From CAVXAE01 sp044225565 (lineage in GTDB: Bacteria > Pseudomonadota > Gammaproteobacteria > Steroidobacterales > Steroidobacteraceae), in contig JBGAIL010000199.1 in assembly GCA_044225565.1 (NCBI GenBank), positions 1 through 8,426 on the forward strand: a stretch of DNA of 8,426 nucleotides, read 5' to 3'. Every line of letters starts with the position of its first letter. Within the stretch, counting starts at the first letter, position 1. Below are positions 1 through 7,264 of this stretch, in pieces. A model generated the notes under the pieces. That model did not search any database, was not told where the DNA came from, and saw only the letters and a list, made by a program, of their open reading frames with translations. The translations under genes were made by a program, and so were the position numbers.

Positions 1-50
1 AACGGGCCGAATCCGGCACCGTCCGGCTGCGTCTCCTCATCGACCGTCAT
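1..50 (-). CDS. Probable start of a gene leaving the left edge, product unknown
   Basis: An ATG on the minus strand at 50-48 opens a frame without stops to the window edge, reading MTVDEETQPDGAGFGP. A purine-rich AAGGGGGG stretch ends a few bases upstream and could serve as a ribosome binding site, and a TACAAT box lies about 25 bases upstream. The frame stays open further upstream, with another ATG at 200, so the start could be earlier; I prefer 50 because only it has a plausible ribosome binding site. Sixteen codons are too few to recognise a family. If real, the gene is divergent from the one starting at 308. Confidence 0.35.
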   Translation of the reverse strand, partial: MTVDEETQPDGAGFGP

Positions 51-307
51 GGTCCGCCCCCCTTGCCGGTCGATTGTAGAAGAAAACGCCGGATCGTCGA
101 TGCGGGCACGGCAGAAGACGTGGGCCGGCAGGGCGCCGCGGCAGGCCGTGTCGCAGGGGGTGTTCGGCGGGTCGATGGCAGTGCGGCTCGTCCATGCCAT
201 CGCGGTAGTGAAGCAATCGCCTCGCTGAACGCCGACATGGATGTCCGGTCGCCGCCGTGCATTTTTGTCGGAGACTGCGGCTCCCTTTTCCCCCGAAGGT
301 GTCCTGC
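51..307. other. Intergenic region between divergent gene starts
   Basis: About 257 bases separate the probable start at 50 (minus) from the start at 308 (plus). Short frames cross it on both strands, for example a 42-codon plus-strand frame at 100-228, but none has a convincing ribosome binding site or recognisable protein. I see no tRNA-like fold. The stretch most likely holds the promoters of the two flanking genes; only the TACAAT box at 75-80 can be pointed to. Confidence 0.4.
68..100 (-). promoter_or_regulatory. Possible promoter for the left-edge gene
   Basis: On the minus strand, TACAAT (75-80) differs from the -10 consensus at one base, sits in a locally T-rich stretch unusual for this GC-rich window, and lies about 25 bases before the ATG at 50. 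No good -35 box is visible at 16-18 bases, so this is a tentative call from one element. Confidence 0.25.
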
Positions 308-445
308 ATGTTGTTCCGCGTCCGATCGCTCGCCCCGTGGCTGCTCTCCGCGTGCATCCTGCTTGCCGGTACGGTCGCCGCCCAGGATGCGCCATCGCTC
401 GATCCGCAGGACGACGCGCCCGAAAGCGAAGCGCCGCTGCCACCG
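308..445 (+). pseudogene. N-terminal fragment of an exported protein, cut off at a junction
   Basis: The ATG at 308 follows a GAAGGTG ribosome binding site at about 7 bases. It begins with Arg residues at 4 and 6, a hydrophobic core at about 8-24 and a plausible signal peptidase I site after Ala25 (VAA/QD). An LSAC lipobox-like tetrad ends at Cys16, but the hydrophobic run continues past it, so a lipoprotein is less likely. A short acidic, Pro/Ala-rich linker reaches about residue 45. After that the frame runs to a stop at 740-742 but only shadows the permease in another frame, so true coding ends near 437-450. The signal peptide plus acidic linker ending APLP resembles the N-terminus of S41 carboxy-terminal processing peptidases. 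That is weak inference, since no catalytic domain remains. Confidence 0.5.
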
Positions 446-1400
446 GCCCGCCATCTGGGTGATCACCCTCATGAACTGCATTTCGCTCTCGGCGGGCGGG
501 AATGCGGCCATCGTTCTCACGGTCATCAAGCTCCTGATGCTGATAGGCGTCGGCTCGGCGGCGCTGGCGCTCGGTCAGGGCGATTGGTCACATCTCGGCC
601 TGAGTGCCACCGGCGGCACCTGCGAGGGCGTCTCGAGCGGCGCCATGGGCGGCATCGCCGGCTTCGGCGCCGCGATGCTCGGCGCGCTGTGGGCCTACGA
701 CGGCTGGAACAACTGCTCTGCGATGTGCGGCGAGATCCGTGACCCGCAGAAGAACATCCCGCGCGCCTTCTTCGCAGGCACGGCCATCGTCATCGCGCTC
801 TACGTGTTCGTGAACGTCGGCTATTTCTACGTGCTCACGCCGCGCGAGGTGGCCAGCGTCTCGCTCAATTCCTCGGTCGGCACCGAAGTCCTGAAGACGT
901 TCATGGGCCCGGGAGCCGTCACTCTCATGGCCGTGCTGCTGGCGGCCTCCACCTTCGGCGCGCTGCATGCCTCGGTCATCGCGAATGCCCGCATCCCCTT
1001 CGCCATGGCGAGAGATGGCCTCTTCTTCCGCAAGCTGGGCGAAGTGTCGCCGCGCACCCGCGTGCCGGTGAACGCGCTGCTGGCGCAAGGCTTCTGGGCG
1101 AGCATCCTCGCGCTCTCCGGCACCTTCGACACGCTCACCGACTCGGTCATCTTCGCGTCCTGGCTGTTCTACGGCCTCACCACCGCGTCCCTGTTCGTGT
1201 TCCGGCGCACCATGCCGGATGCGCACCGGCCCTATCGCGTCTGGGGCTATCCGGCGGTTCCGCTGCTGTTCCTGGCGGTGACGGCGATGGTGCTGGTGAG
1301 TGCCCTCGTCGCCACGCCTCGCCAGGCGATGATCGGGCTCGTCATGATGGTCATCGGCGTGCCGTTCTACCTGTACTGGTCGCGACGGTCGCCAGCCTGA
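441..1400 (+). pseudogene. APC-superfamily amino acid permease, N-terminally truncated
   Basis: The frame carries the C-terminal two-thirds of an amino acid/polyamine permease of the L-type (LAT-like) group. From about 450 it shows a helix WVITLMNCISLSAGGN, then VLTVIKLLMLIGVG. The family hallmark AYDGWNN is at 693-713, followed by EIRDPQKNIPRA at about 732-767. Further helices and the Arg-rich loop FRRTMPDAHRPYRVWGYP come before two final helices and a TGA at 1398-1400. Family members have about 430-500 residues and 12 helices. Only about 315 residues remain, so roughly the first four or five helices are absent, and neither other plus frame upstream encodes them. The first in-frame ATG of the homologous part is at 471, inside a helix and without a ribosome binding site. 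The frame also runs back to about 63, but that stretch is not permease-like. Transport function is unlikely unless the junction is an assembly error. Confidence 0.75.
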
Positions 1401-1408
1401 GCCTTGCG

Positions 1409-1433
1409 CCGGAGGGGTGGACGTCCGCTCCGG
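1409..1433 (+). other. Inverted repeat between permease and flippase
   Basis: CCGGAG (1409-1414) pairs with CTCCGG (1428-1433), and the enclosed GGACGTCC (1419-1426) is itself a palindrome, so a compact stem-loop is possible after the permease stop. The following bases, AATGGTTCTTG, are not a T tract, so this is a poor match to an intrinsic terminator. It may be chance in GC-rich DNA. Confidence 0.25.
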
Positions 1434-1457
1434 AATGGTTCTTGCTGTCACGGGCGC

Positions 1458-2723
1458 ATGCCCTCAGGCAAGCTTTTCAGGTCCGGTGCCCTGCGATCCG
1501 CCATCGCGTTCGCCGTGGGCGGCGGCGGCTTCGCGCTGGCGAACGTGCTGCTGGCGAGGCAGATGGCTCCTCGCGAGTTCGGGCTGGTGGTGCTGTTCGT
1601 CGCGCTCACCCAGCTCGGGGCGACGCTCGGGCCGGCAGGGATGGACACCGTCGCGGTGAGGCATCGCCTCGGGCCGAGCGCCCATCTCTTCATGAAGGTG
1701 CTGACGTCCGCCACCGCCCTCGGCGGTATCGCGGCAATCGCCCTCCTCGTCTTCTTCGACTTCAGCACGCAGTTGTGCTGCCTGCTGATCGTGGCCGTGG
1801 TCCTCTCCGCCCTGAACCGGATGGGCTGCTCGTTCATGCAGTCCCTGGAGCAGTACCGCCGGGGGCTGGGGCTGATGCTGGCGCACAACGCCGTGCTGCT
1901 CGGCGCCACGCTGATCCTGATCGCGGTCGACCGCGTCGAAGTGGAGGCCGTGGCGGTGCTGCTCACCATCGGCTACGGCATCACCACGGTGTTCGGCTGG
2001 ATGGTCGGGCGCCGGCTGCTCAGCAGCCACATGCTTCGGGACTCGGTGCGGTCCTACGCCCGGGAGGGCTTCACGATCGTCGCATCGCAGACCTCCACGG
2101 CGATCCTCAATCAGCTCGACCGCCTGCTGATCCCTCGCCTGCTGTCACCGGGCGCGCTGGGCGAATATGCCGCTGCCGCCGTGCTGTGCGCGTCACCGTT
2201 CAACCTGCTTCAATCCGGCACGCGGTACACGCTGCTGCCCAAGCTTCGCAACAGCACGAGCCGGGCACACGCACTGAAGCTGCTGCGTAACGAAGCCCTC
2301 GCCATCTTCTCGATGATGGTGATCGCAGGCTCGGCCTGCTTCCTGCTCGCGCCTGCCGTATCGCAATGGCTTTTCCACGGCCGCTATCAGCTGGGGCCGG
2401 AGCTCGTCGAGTTGCTCGTGATCCTCGGCGTGCTGAAGGTGTGGCACAGTTTCACGGCGGGTTGCGTGCAGGCGCTCGGATCGCAGCGTGCGCTCATGAC
2501 ACTCTCCGTGGCAGGCTGGGCGGCGCTCGCCATCGCCATCGCAGGCATGTTCGGCGCTGAGGAGCTGGAGCTCGAAGCGATCGTCTCCGCCATCGCCTTC
2601 GCATGGTTCGTGCTCTGCATCGCTTCCACGCTCATCGCCATGCAGGGCATCCTCGCTCCCCAGGCCGCTCGCGCTGGTTCGGCGGCGTCGAAGGTCTTGC
2701 CGACGCGCGGCTCCATCAGGTAA
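1458..2723 (+). CDS. Polysaccharide flippase, MOP superfamily (Wzx-like)
   Basis: This 421-residue protein is almost wholly hydrophobic, with about 12 predicted membrane helices, as in Wzx/MurJ-type lipid-linked sugar flippases. The N-terminus has the family pattern of a Gly-rich first helix, GGGGFALANVLLARQMAPREFG, followed by LVVLFVALTQLGATLGPAGMDT. A second-half repeat starts at about EGFTIVASQTSTAILNQLDRLLIPRLLSPGALGEYAAA. It would flip a lipid-linked oligosaccharide across the inner membrane. The frame extends up to a TTG at 1404, but the residues before 1458 are Arg/Gly/Cys-rich and unlike the family, so ATG 1458 is chosen despite a weak ribosome binding site. It lies 57 bases after the permease fragment and converges with the operon at 2730. 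No glycosyltransferase or polymerase is nearby, so the substrate is unknown. Confidence 0.8.
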   Translation: MPSGKLFRSGALRSAIAFAVGGGGFALANVLLARQMAPREFGLVVLFVALTQLGATLGPAGMDTVAVRHRLGPSAHLFMKVLTSATALGGIAAIALLVFFDFSTQLCCLLIVAVVLSALNRMGCSFMQSLEQYRRGLGLMLAHNAVLLGATLILIAVDRVEVEAVAVLLTIGYGITTVFGWMVGRRLLSSHMLRDSVRSYAREGFTIVASQTSTAILNQLDRLLIPRLLSPGALGEYAAAAVLCASPFNLLQSGTRYTLLPKLRNSTSRAHALKLLRNEALAIFSMMVIAGSACFLLAPAVSQWLFHGRYQLGPELVELLVILGVLKVWHSFTAGCVQALGSQRALMTLSVAGWAALAIAIAGMFGAEELELEAIVSAIAFAWFVLCIASTLIAMQGILAPQAARAGSAASKVLPTRGSIR

Positions 2724-2725
2724 GC

Positions 2726-2743
2726 CCGCCTAGCGCCAGGCGG
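2726..2743. other. Small inverted repeat in the convergent gap
   Basis: Only six bases separate the flippase stop (2721-2723) from the amidohydrolase stop (2730-2732). CCGCC (2726-2730) and GGCGG (2739-2743) can pair around an eight-base loop spanning the convergent ends. The stem is short and lacks a T tract on either strand, so a role as a two-way terminator is only a possibility. Confidence 0.2.
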
Positions 2744-3824
2744 TCGGGAAAAGCCGCCGGGCGTTGCCGTGATACACCGCGTCCACCACGTGGCGAGGCA
2801 GCGCCAGCCCGCGGAACTTCCCGTCGAACTCGCCTGAAGCGAGATCCGCATCGCCCGCCAGGAAGCGCCAGTCCGCCTGCCAGGCTTCATGGAGCTCGCG
2901 CGCGAAGTCCGCGTCGCCCTGATCCGGTCCGCGGGCCAGATCGCTGCCATAGAGGATGCGGTCCTCGAACTCGATGAAGAAATTCCGGACCTTCTCGCGA
3001 TCGCGGCTGGCCTGCAGCTCGAGATGCACGAGGCGCGCGGCGAGATCGACGGATGCACGGGGGTAGCGACGAAGGAAGTCCGAGATCCGGTCGACGTCCC
3101 ATTCCAGCGATGCCAGATGCACCCCGACGAAGGTGAGATCGGGATGGGAGTCGAGCATGCGATCGCGCGCGGCGAGCTGCTGCTCGTAGGAAGGCCACTC
3201 CTCGCGCGCGTACATGTGATATTGCGGGTGTGCGGCGAAGTATTCGCGATCGCCGCGAATGGTCATCCGGTCCAGCGGCAGCCACGCGTTGCGCGGCTCG
3301 CCTTGATGGCCCAGCACGACCACCTTGCGCGCGGCGAGCATTTCGAACAGGGGCGCGAAGCGCGGGTCGTCGATCATCACCGCGCGGCCATCGGGGTCGC
3401 GGTGCTGCATGCCGATGTCTTTCCAGACCTTCACCGCGACCGCGCCCTGGTCGAGCTCAGACTGCAACTCGCGTCGCGTGCGCTCGAGCCAGCCGGGCTC
3501 GTTGCTGCCGGAGGCATCGAAGGTGGCCGCAAAGGCCACACGATCGGGGTAGGCCCGCCGCAGCGCCATCGCGTCCCTGAATTGTCGCGCGAGCGGCGGA
3601 AAGTCCGCGTAGTTGACGTTGATGGTGAGCAGCCGGAAGTTGTCCTCCCGTGCGCGGCGCATCAGCAACGGCAGATCGCCGTAGAGGTGCACGTGCGTAT
3701 CGATTTTCTCGACTCGCGCGAAGTCCCGTTCGGCATAAGGCGTGGATTCGTCCGCGACCGCTTGAGCGCAGGCCATCGCTGCGGTCAGCAAGGCTGCGCG
3801 GAATACCATCTTCTCCACGATCAT
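2730..3824 (-). CDS. Secreted metal-dependent amidohydrolase (Amidohydro_2 fold)
   Basis: This 364-residue protein starts with a signal peptide (basic Lys5 and Arg9, hydrophobic core about 7-22, likely cleavage after AVA at 24), so it should act in the periplasm or outside the cell. The mature part is a TIM-barrel amidohydrolase. It has DTHVHL (42-47, metal ligands His44 and His46), AVKVWKDIGM (130-139), LGHQGEP (171-177, His173), GVHLASLEWD (234-243, His236), and LYGSD (291-295, Asp295 as the last barrel ligand). The reaction (amide or lactone hydrolysis, or decarboxylation) cannot be told from these motifs. The start at 3824 overlaps the kinase stop as ATGA and has GAAGG seven bases upstream; the frame runs further up but inside the kinase gene. 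It is the last gene of the operon. It is not NagA-like, because NagA is cytoplasmic and has a different architecture. Confidence 0.8.
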   Translation of the reverse strand: MIVEKMVFRAALLTAAMACAQAVADESTPYAERDFARVEKIDTHVHLYGDLPLLMRRAREDNFRLLTINVNYADFPPLARQFRDAMALRRAYPDRVAFAATFDASGSNEPGWLERTRRELQSELDQGAVAVKVWKDIGMQHRDPDGRAVMIDDPRFAPLFEMLAARKVVVLGHQGEPRNAWLPLDRMTIRGDREYFAAHPQYHMYAREEWPSYEQQLAARDRMLDSHPDLTFVGVHLASLEWDVDRISDFLRRYPRASVDLAARLVHLELQASRDREKVRNFFIEFEDRILYGSDLARGPDQGDADFARELHEAWQADWRFLAGDADLASGEFDGKFRGLALPRHVVDAVYHGNARRLFPTAWR

Positions 3825-4804
3825 CCGGACGCCTTCGCGGCACGGTGTCGCCTCAACGAGCTCAACGCCTGTGCCGAGAGCGGCGTGCCCGCGATCCGGG
3901 CGGCATGCAGCGCGGCGCCGATGACGGGCGAAAATTGCGGCTCGCGATACTCGAATGGCAGCGACGCTGCCACGAGGAGTGAGCGGAAGGCAGGCGCCAT
4001 GAGCGCCGCGCCTTCGAAGACGCCGCCAGTGTGCGATACGGGAAGCACGACACCCGGTTCCACTCCCAGGCCTCTCCGGACGGCCAGCACGCATTGCACC
4101 AGCTCATCCGCGGCGCGTCGGAAAATGGCAGCCGCCTGCGAGTCGCCTGCCTCGGCGGCTTCGTGCACCAGCCGCGCGAACTGCGCGAAGGCGTTGCGCT
4201 TGTCCGCGCCGTCGCCGTAGATGCGCGCGCACAGATCCAGGTCGAATCGAAGGCCCAAACGAGCACGGACGAGCGCATGCAACGGCCCGCGTGCCGCGCG
4301 ACCGTCGCTCATCCGCGAGAAAAGATTCATGCCCTCGCGAGCGACCCAATATGCGGAGCCCTCATCGCCGACGAGCTCGCCCCAGCCTCCGGCTCGCGCA
4401 TTGCGGCCGGCGTACTCGCCGTAGGCCATGGAGCCCGTGCCAGCGATGACGCTGATGCCATCAGTACAAGCCAGCGAGCCCGCCCAGCTGCACACCATGT
4501 CGTTGCCGCAGCGATAGCGCGCAGTGTCGAGCAACACAGCCGGCATCGCATCCATCTGCGGCGTGGTGGCACTGTCCTCACCATAGGAAGGAAGCCCGAT
4601 GAATGCGAAGGAAACGTCTGTGGCAGTCGCACCGGCAGCCGCAAGTGTGGCGCGCATACCTTCGGCCAGCAGTGCGCGGGCACGCTCGAAGCCTTCGGAG
4701 AGATGGCTCACGCTCGGCCCTGCGTGACTCGCGCGGAGGCTGCCGTGAGCGTCGACCAGCGCGTAAGCCGTCTTCGTGCCGCCGCCGTCAACGCCCAGGA
4801 ACAT
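3821..4804 (-). CDS. BadF/BadG-family amino-sugar kinase (GlcNAc/GalNAc kinase-like)
   Basis: This 327-residue protein belongs to the ASKHA sugar kinase fold in the BadF/BadG/BcrA/BcrD group that includes N-acetylglucosamine kinases. The phosphate-1 loop is GVDGGGTKT at residues 4-12. A CGNDMVCSWAG segment (99-109) carries the Asp at the usual catalytic position. The phosphate-2 loop is IAGTGSMAYG (120-129). GWGELVGDEGSAYW (140-153) is typical of NAGK-type enzymes, and HTGGVFEG near the C-terminus fits the adenosine-binding region. The length is normal. ATG 4804 is chosen because the glycine loop must lie at the N-terminus and AAGGAG lies ten bases upstream; the longer frame to 4936 is inside agaS. 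It overlaps agaS by 17 bases. In this operon it likely phosphorylates an N-acetylhexosamine, perhaps GalNAc, at O6 in the cytoplasm. The substrate is inferred from the neighbours. Confidence 0.82.
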   Translation of the reverse strand: MFLGVDGGGTKTAYALVDAHGSLRASHAGPSVSHLSEGFERARALLAEGMRATLAAAGATATDVSFAFIGLPSYGEDSATTPQMDAMPAVLLDTARYRCGNDMVCSWAGSLACTDGISVIAGTGSMAYGEYAGRNARAGGWGELVGDEGSAYWVAREGMNLFSRMSDGRAARGPLHALVRARLGLRFDLDLCARIYGDGADKRNAFAQFARLVHEAAEAGDSQAAAIFRRAADELVQCVLAVRRGLGVEPGVVLPVSHTGGVFEGAALMAPAFRSLLVAASLPFEYREPQFSPVIGAALHAARIAGTPLSAQALSSLRRHRAAKASG

Positions 4805-5984
4805 CGCCACTCGGCTCCTTCGTGGCAGGACCTGGCCACGGATGAACGATGACGCCCTGCACCACCCGATTGACCACTCCACTGGCATTCGGCCGATCCG
4901 GAGCGAGCCCGAGCGCGAGGGACTGCGCGAGAGCATAGCTCTGCGCGACGATCACGTGCAGCAGGGCGACTTCGATGTCGGAAGCGCCGCCCATTCCGTC
5001 GAACAGCACGTGCTCTGCGCCTTCCAGGCCTTCGGCCCTGGCGCCCTGCGCGAGGATTGCACCTGCCCGCGCATCGCGCCGCAGCTCCCGCAGCAGATCG
5101 ACATCGTAGGCGCGCGTGTAGGGGTCGTTGGAGAGCATCACCACGACCAGCGTGCGTGTGTCGACGATGGTCTTGGGCCCGTGCCGGAAGCCGAGCGTCG
5201 AATCGGCCACCGCGACCACACGTCCGTCCGTCAGCTCGAGCAGCTTCAGCGCGGCTTCCGAAGCCAGCCCGCGAAGCTCGTTGCTGCCGAGATAGACGAC
5301 ACGCTGGAACTTCCCGGACACGAGCTTCCGGGCCAGGGGCCATGACCGCGCCAGCAGGCTTTCCGCGGACCGGGCCAGCGGCTCCACCGCATTGGTGCGC
5401 ACGAGGCCGAAGGCCAGCGCCGCCGTGAGCAGCATGGAGCTGAAGCTGGAAGTCATCGCGAAGCTGCGGTCGCACGTGGCATCGGGCAGCACGATGGAGA
5501 ATGCATTGTCCTGCTTGCGCGCGCGCGAGGCGAGTCCGCCTTCGCCGTTGCAGGTGATCACCAGATGGTGCACGCGCTCGAGGGCTCGCTCCGCGACCTC
5601 GACGGCGGCAACGCTCTCGGGGCTGTTGCCCGATCTCGCGAAGGAGACGAGGAGCGTGGGAACGTCGCGCTGCAGCCGCAGATGCGGCCCGCTGACGAGA
5701 TCCGTCGTCGCCACCGCATCGACGCGCCTCTGCAGATGAGCAGACAGAGCCGGTGCCAGGCAGTCCCCGATGTACGCCGACGTGCCGGCTCCGCTCAGCA
5801 CGATTCGCAGCGAAGGGTTTGCCAGCAATGGAGCGAGGAATGCATCCAGCCTGGCACGCCCGGCTGTCACCAGTCGCTCGGTCTCCCGCCATACGGAGGG
5901 CTGCTGCCCGATCTCCAGCGCCGTCCATTCGGCGCCGCGCGACCTCAGCTCGGAGGCGGAAAGATCCGTGAGCTCGAACGGCAT
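4788..5984 (-). CDS. agaS: AgaS-type SIS-domain sugar-phosphate deaminase/isomerase
   Basis: This 398-residue protein contains two SIS (sugar isomerase) domains and matches AgaS throughout. ALEIGQQPSVW (22-32) opens the protein. The first SIS domain has LSGAGTSAYIG (63-73) and SFARSGNSPES (114-124), then DRSFAMTSSFSSM (172-184). The second has YLGSNELRGLASEAALKLLELTDG (231-254) and GFRHGPK (265-271). In E. coli, AgaS is a galactosamine-6-phosphate deaminase giving tagatose-6-phosphate and ammonia; older annotation calls it a tagatose-6-phosphate ketose/aldose isomerase. ATG 5984 shares a base with the kbaZ stop (TGATG) and has GGGGAG seven bases upstream. The last dozen residues after VHPWP look like a loose tail created by the overlap with the kinase gene. 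Next to kbaZ and an amino-sugar kinase, the galactosamine route is favoured over glucosamine. Confidence 0.88.
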   Translation of the reverse strand: MPFELTDLSASELRSRGAEWTALEIGQQPSVWRETERLVTAGRARLDAFLAPLLANPSLRIVLSGAGTSAYIGDCLAPALSAHLQRRVDAVATTDLVSGPHLRLQRDVPTLLVSFARSGNSPESVAAVEVAERALERVHHLVITCNGEGGLASRARKQDNAFSIVLPDATCDRSFAMTSSFSSMLLTAALAFGLVRTNAVEPLARSAESLLARSWPLARKLVSGKFQRVVYLGSNELRGLASEAALKLLELTDGRVVAVADSTLGFRHGPKTIVDTRTLVVVMLSNDPYTRAYDVDLLRELRRDARAGAILAQGARAEGLEGAEHVLFDGMGGASDIEVALLHVIVAQSYALAQSLALGLAPDRPNASGVVNRVVQGVIVHPWPGPATKEPSGDVPGR

Positions 5985-7264
5985 CAGCGAGCTCCCCAGC
6001 CCGACGCGAGCAGATAGGGCCGCAGCGCCAGCGCGATGCCTTCGTGCAGCACTTCGTCCACCACCGGCTCGAGGCGCCCGGCCCGCACAGCCTCGTATTG
6101 AAGCGGCAGATACTGGCTGAGCAACGTCAGTGGGATGGGCACTCGCCTCAGCCGCTCCAGCAATTCCGCGCAGGCCTTCTGCACTTGCGGGCAGGGCCAG
6201 TAGTAGCGCACGCGATCGCTCAGGCTGAACTGCAGGTCGAGGGATTCCGTGGCGGCGTCGTGATAGTGACTGCGCCAGTGCTTCGGGTCCGCCCGCATCG
6301 TCTCGACGACCACGGAGCGCAGGTCCGGTGCATCGGAATCTCCCGGCAGCTCGCGCGCGAGCGCCGCGAGCGCCCACAAGGTCTCGCGCAGCGCATAGGT
6401 CGCTCCCGGCCCCACCTTCAGGATCGCGAAGTGGTCGCGCACCAGCGCCGCGAGATTCCCCGCCGTCTGATAGTCCGTGGAGTGTGCCTCGAACACGAAC
6501 TGCGCGTCGGCGGCGACGAACGCGCTGAGCGCGCTGGCTCTTCCCGACTGGTAGTCGATGACCTTGTGATGATCGAATTCCACCCCAGGCTGCACGACCA
6601 GCGCGATGACGCGCGGCCAGGCCGCTTCGAGGCCCGCTTCCGCGAAAGTCTTCCGATGCGTCTCGATCGTAGCCGCCGCCGCCGTGGGCTCGGTGACCGC
6701 GAGCTCGTGCAGCTCTTCCGTCGCTCCGCCGGGCACGGGGACTTCCGTGCCGATGACATACACCGGCGGCTCGCCCCCCACCTCTTTCCAGGTGCGCTCC
6801 GCCACCGCGCACAGCTGCGCCGCGCGCAGTGCGACGACAGCCTCGGGCAACGGTTCGGGATCGCCTGCGCAGGCCATGGAGCAATCCAGATGGATCTTGC
6901 GGAACCCCGCGGCGACGTACTGGCGGATCATTTCGGCGGACCTGGCCATCGCAGCATCCGCCAGCTCGCTGCGCCAGGCGTTCGGGCCGAGGTGATCCCC
7001 GCCGAGCCACAGGCGACTTTCATCGAGCCCTGCCCGCACGGCGATGCCGGATACGAAGCCGCGGAAGTCCGCCGGCGTCATGCCGGTGTAGCCGCCGAAC
7101 TGGTTCACCTGATTCGAGGTGGCCTCGATGAGCAGCGGCGCACCGTGCTCGAGCGCGAGACGCACTGCCGAAGCGACGACCTGAGGATGCGCCGAGCACA
7201 GCGAGTAGGCACCGACAGCCTCTCCACGCCTGTGACGCGCGACAATGTCGAGAAGGCCTTTCAT
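5984..7264 (-). CDS. kbaZ: KbaZ/GatZ-type D-tagatose-1,6-bisphosphate aldolase subunit
   Basis: This 426-residue protein matches the GatZ/KbaZ family at normal length. It has AYSLCSAHP (19-27), IEATSNQVNQFGGYTGMTP (46-64), GGDHLGPNAW (88-97) and IHLDCSMACAGDP (124-136). Further on come GTEVPVPGG, QPGVEFDH, FEAHSTDYQT, LKVGPGATYALRE and the C-terminal RVPIPLTLLSQYLPLQY. KbaZ is classically described as the non-catalytic partner of the class II aldolase KbaY in splitting tagatose-1,6-bisphosphate to DHAP and glyceraldehyde-3-phosphate; members have also been annotated as tagatose-6-phosphate kinases. KbaY is not in the window. ATG 7264 overlaps the transporter stop as ATGA. There is no clear ribosome binding site, and a GC-rich hairpin occupies that position, so translation is probably coupled. 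The frame is open upstream to 8167, but that part is a shadow of the transporter gene. Confidence 0.88.
   Translation of the reverse strand: MKGLLDIVARHRRGEAVGAYSLCSAHPQVVASAVRLALEHGAPLLIEATSNQVNQFGGYTGMTPADFRGFVSGIAVRAGLDESRLWLGGDHLGPNAWRSELADAAMARSAEMIRQYVAAGFRKIHLDCSMACAGDPEPLPEAVVALRAAQLCAVAERTWKEVGGEPPVYVIGTEVPVPGGATEELHELAVTEPTAAAATIETHRKTFAEAGLEAAWPRVIALVVQPGVEFDHHKVIDYQSGRASALSAFVAADAQFVFEAHSTDYQTAGNLAALVRDHFAILKVGPGATYALRETLWALAALARELPGDSDAPDLRSVVVETMRADPKHWRSHYHDAATESLDLQFSLSDRVRYYWPCPQVQKACAELLERLRRVPIPLTLLSQYLPLQYEAVRAGRLEPVVDEVLHEGIALALRPYLLASGWGAR

Noticed and set aside
100..228. 42-codon plus-strand frame upstream of the exported-protein start
   Set aside because: It has no convincing ribosome binding site, no recognisable features, and lies in what looks like a divergent promoter region.
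588..1451. 287-codon minus-strand frame opposite the permease
   Set aside because: It is His/Arg/Glu-rich shadow composition. The plus strand clearly encodes permease helices and the AYDGWNN motif there.
2730..3824. Amidohydrolase as the missing NagA/AgaA N-acetylhexosamine-6-phosphate deacetylase
   Set aside because: It carries a signal peptide and an Amidohydro_2 layout. NagA acts on a phosphorylated sugar in the cytoplasm and has different surrounding motifs.
2889..4220. 443-codon open frame on the plus strand
   Set aside because: It is antisense to the amidohydrolase and the kinase, both of which show clear motifs and good starts on the minus strand. Its composition is that of a shadow frame.
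4788..7010. A 740-residue reading of agaS as a fusion protein
   Set aside because: The extra N-terminal part overlaps kbaZ in another frame and has shadow composition. The AgaS family start is at 5984 with a good ribosome binding site.
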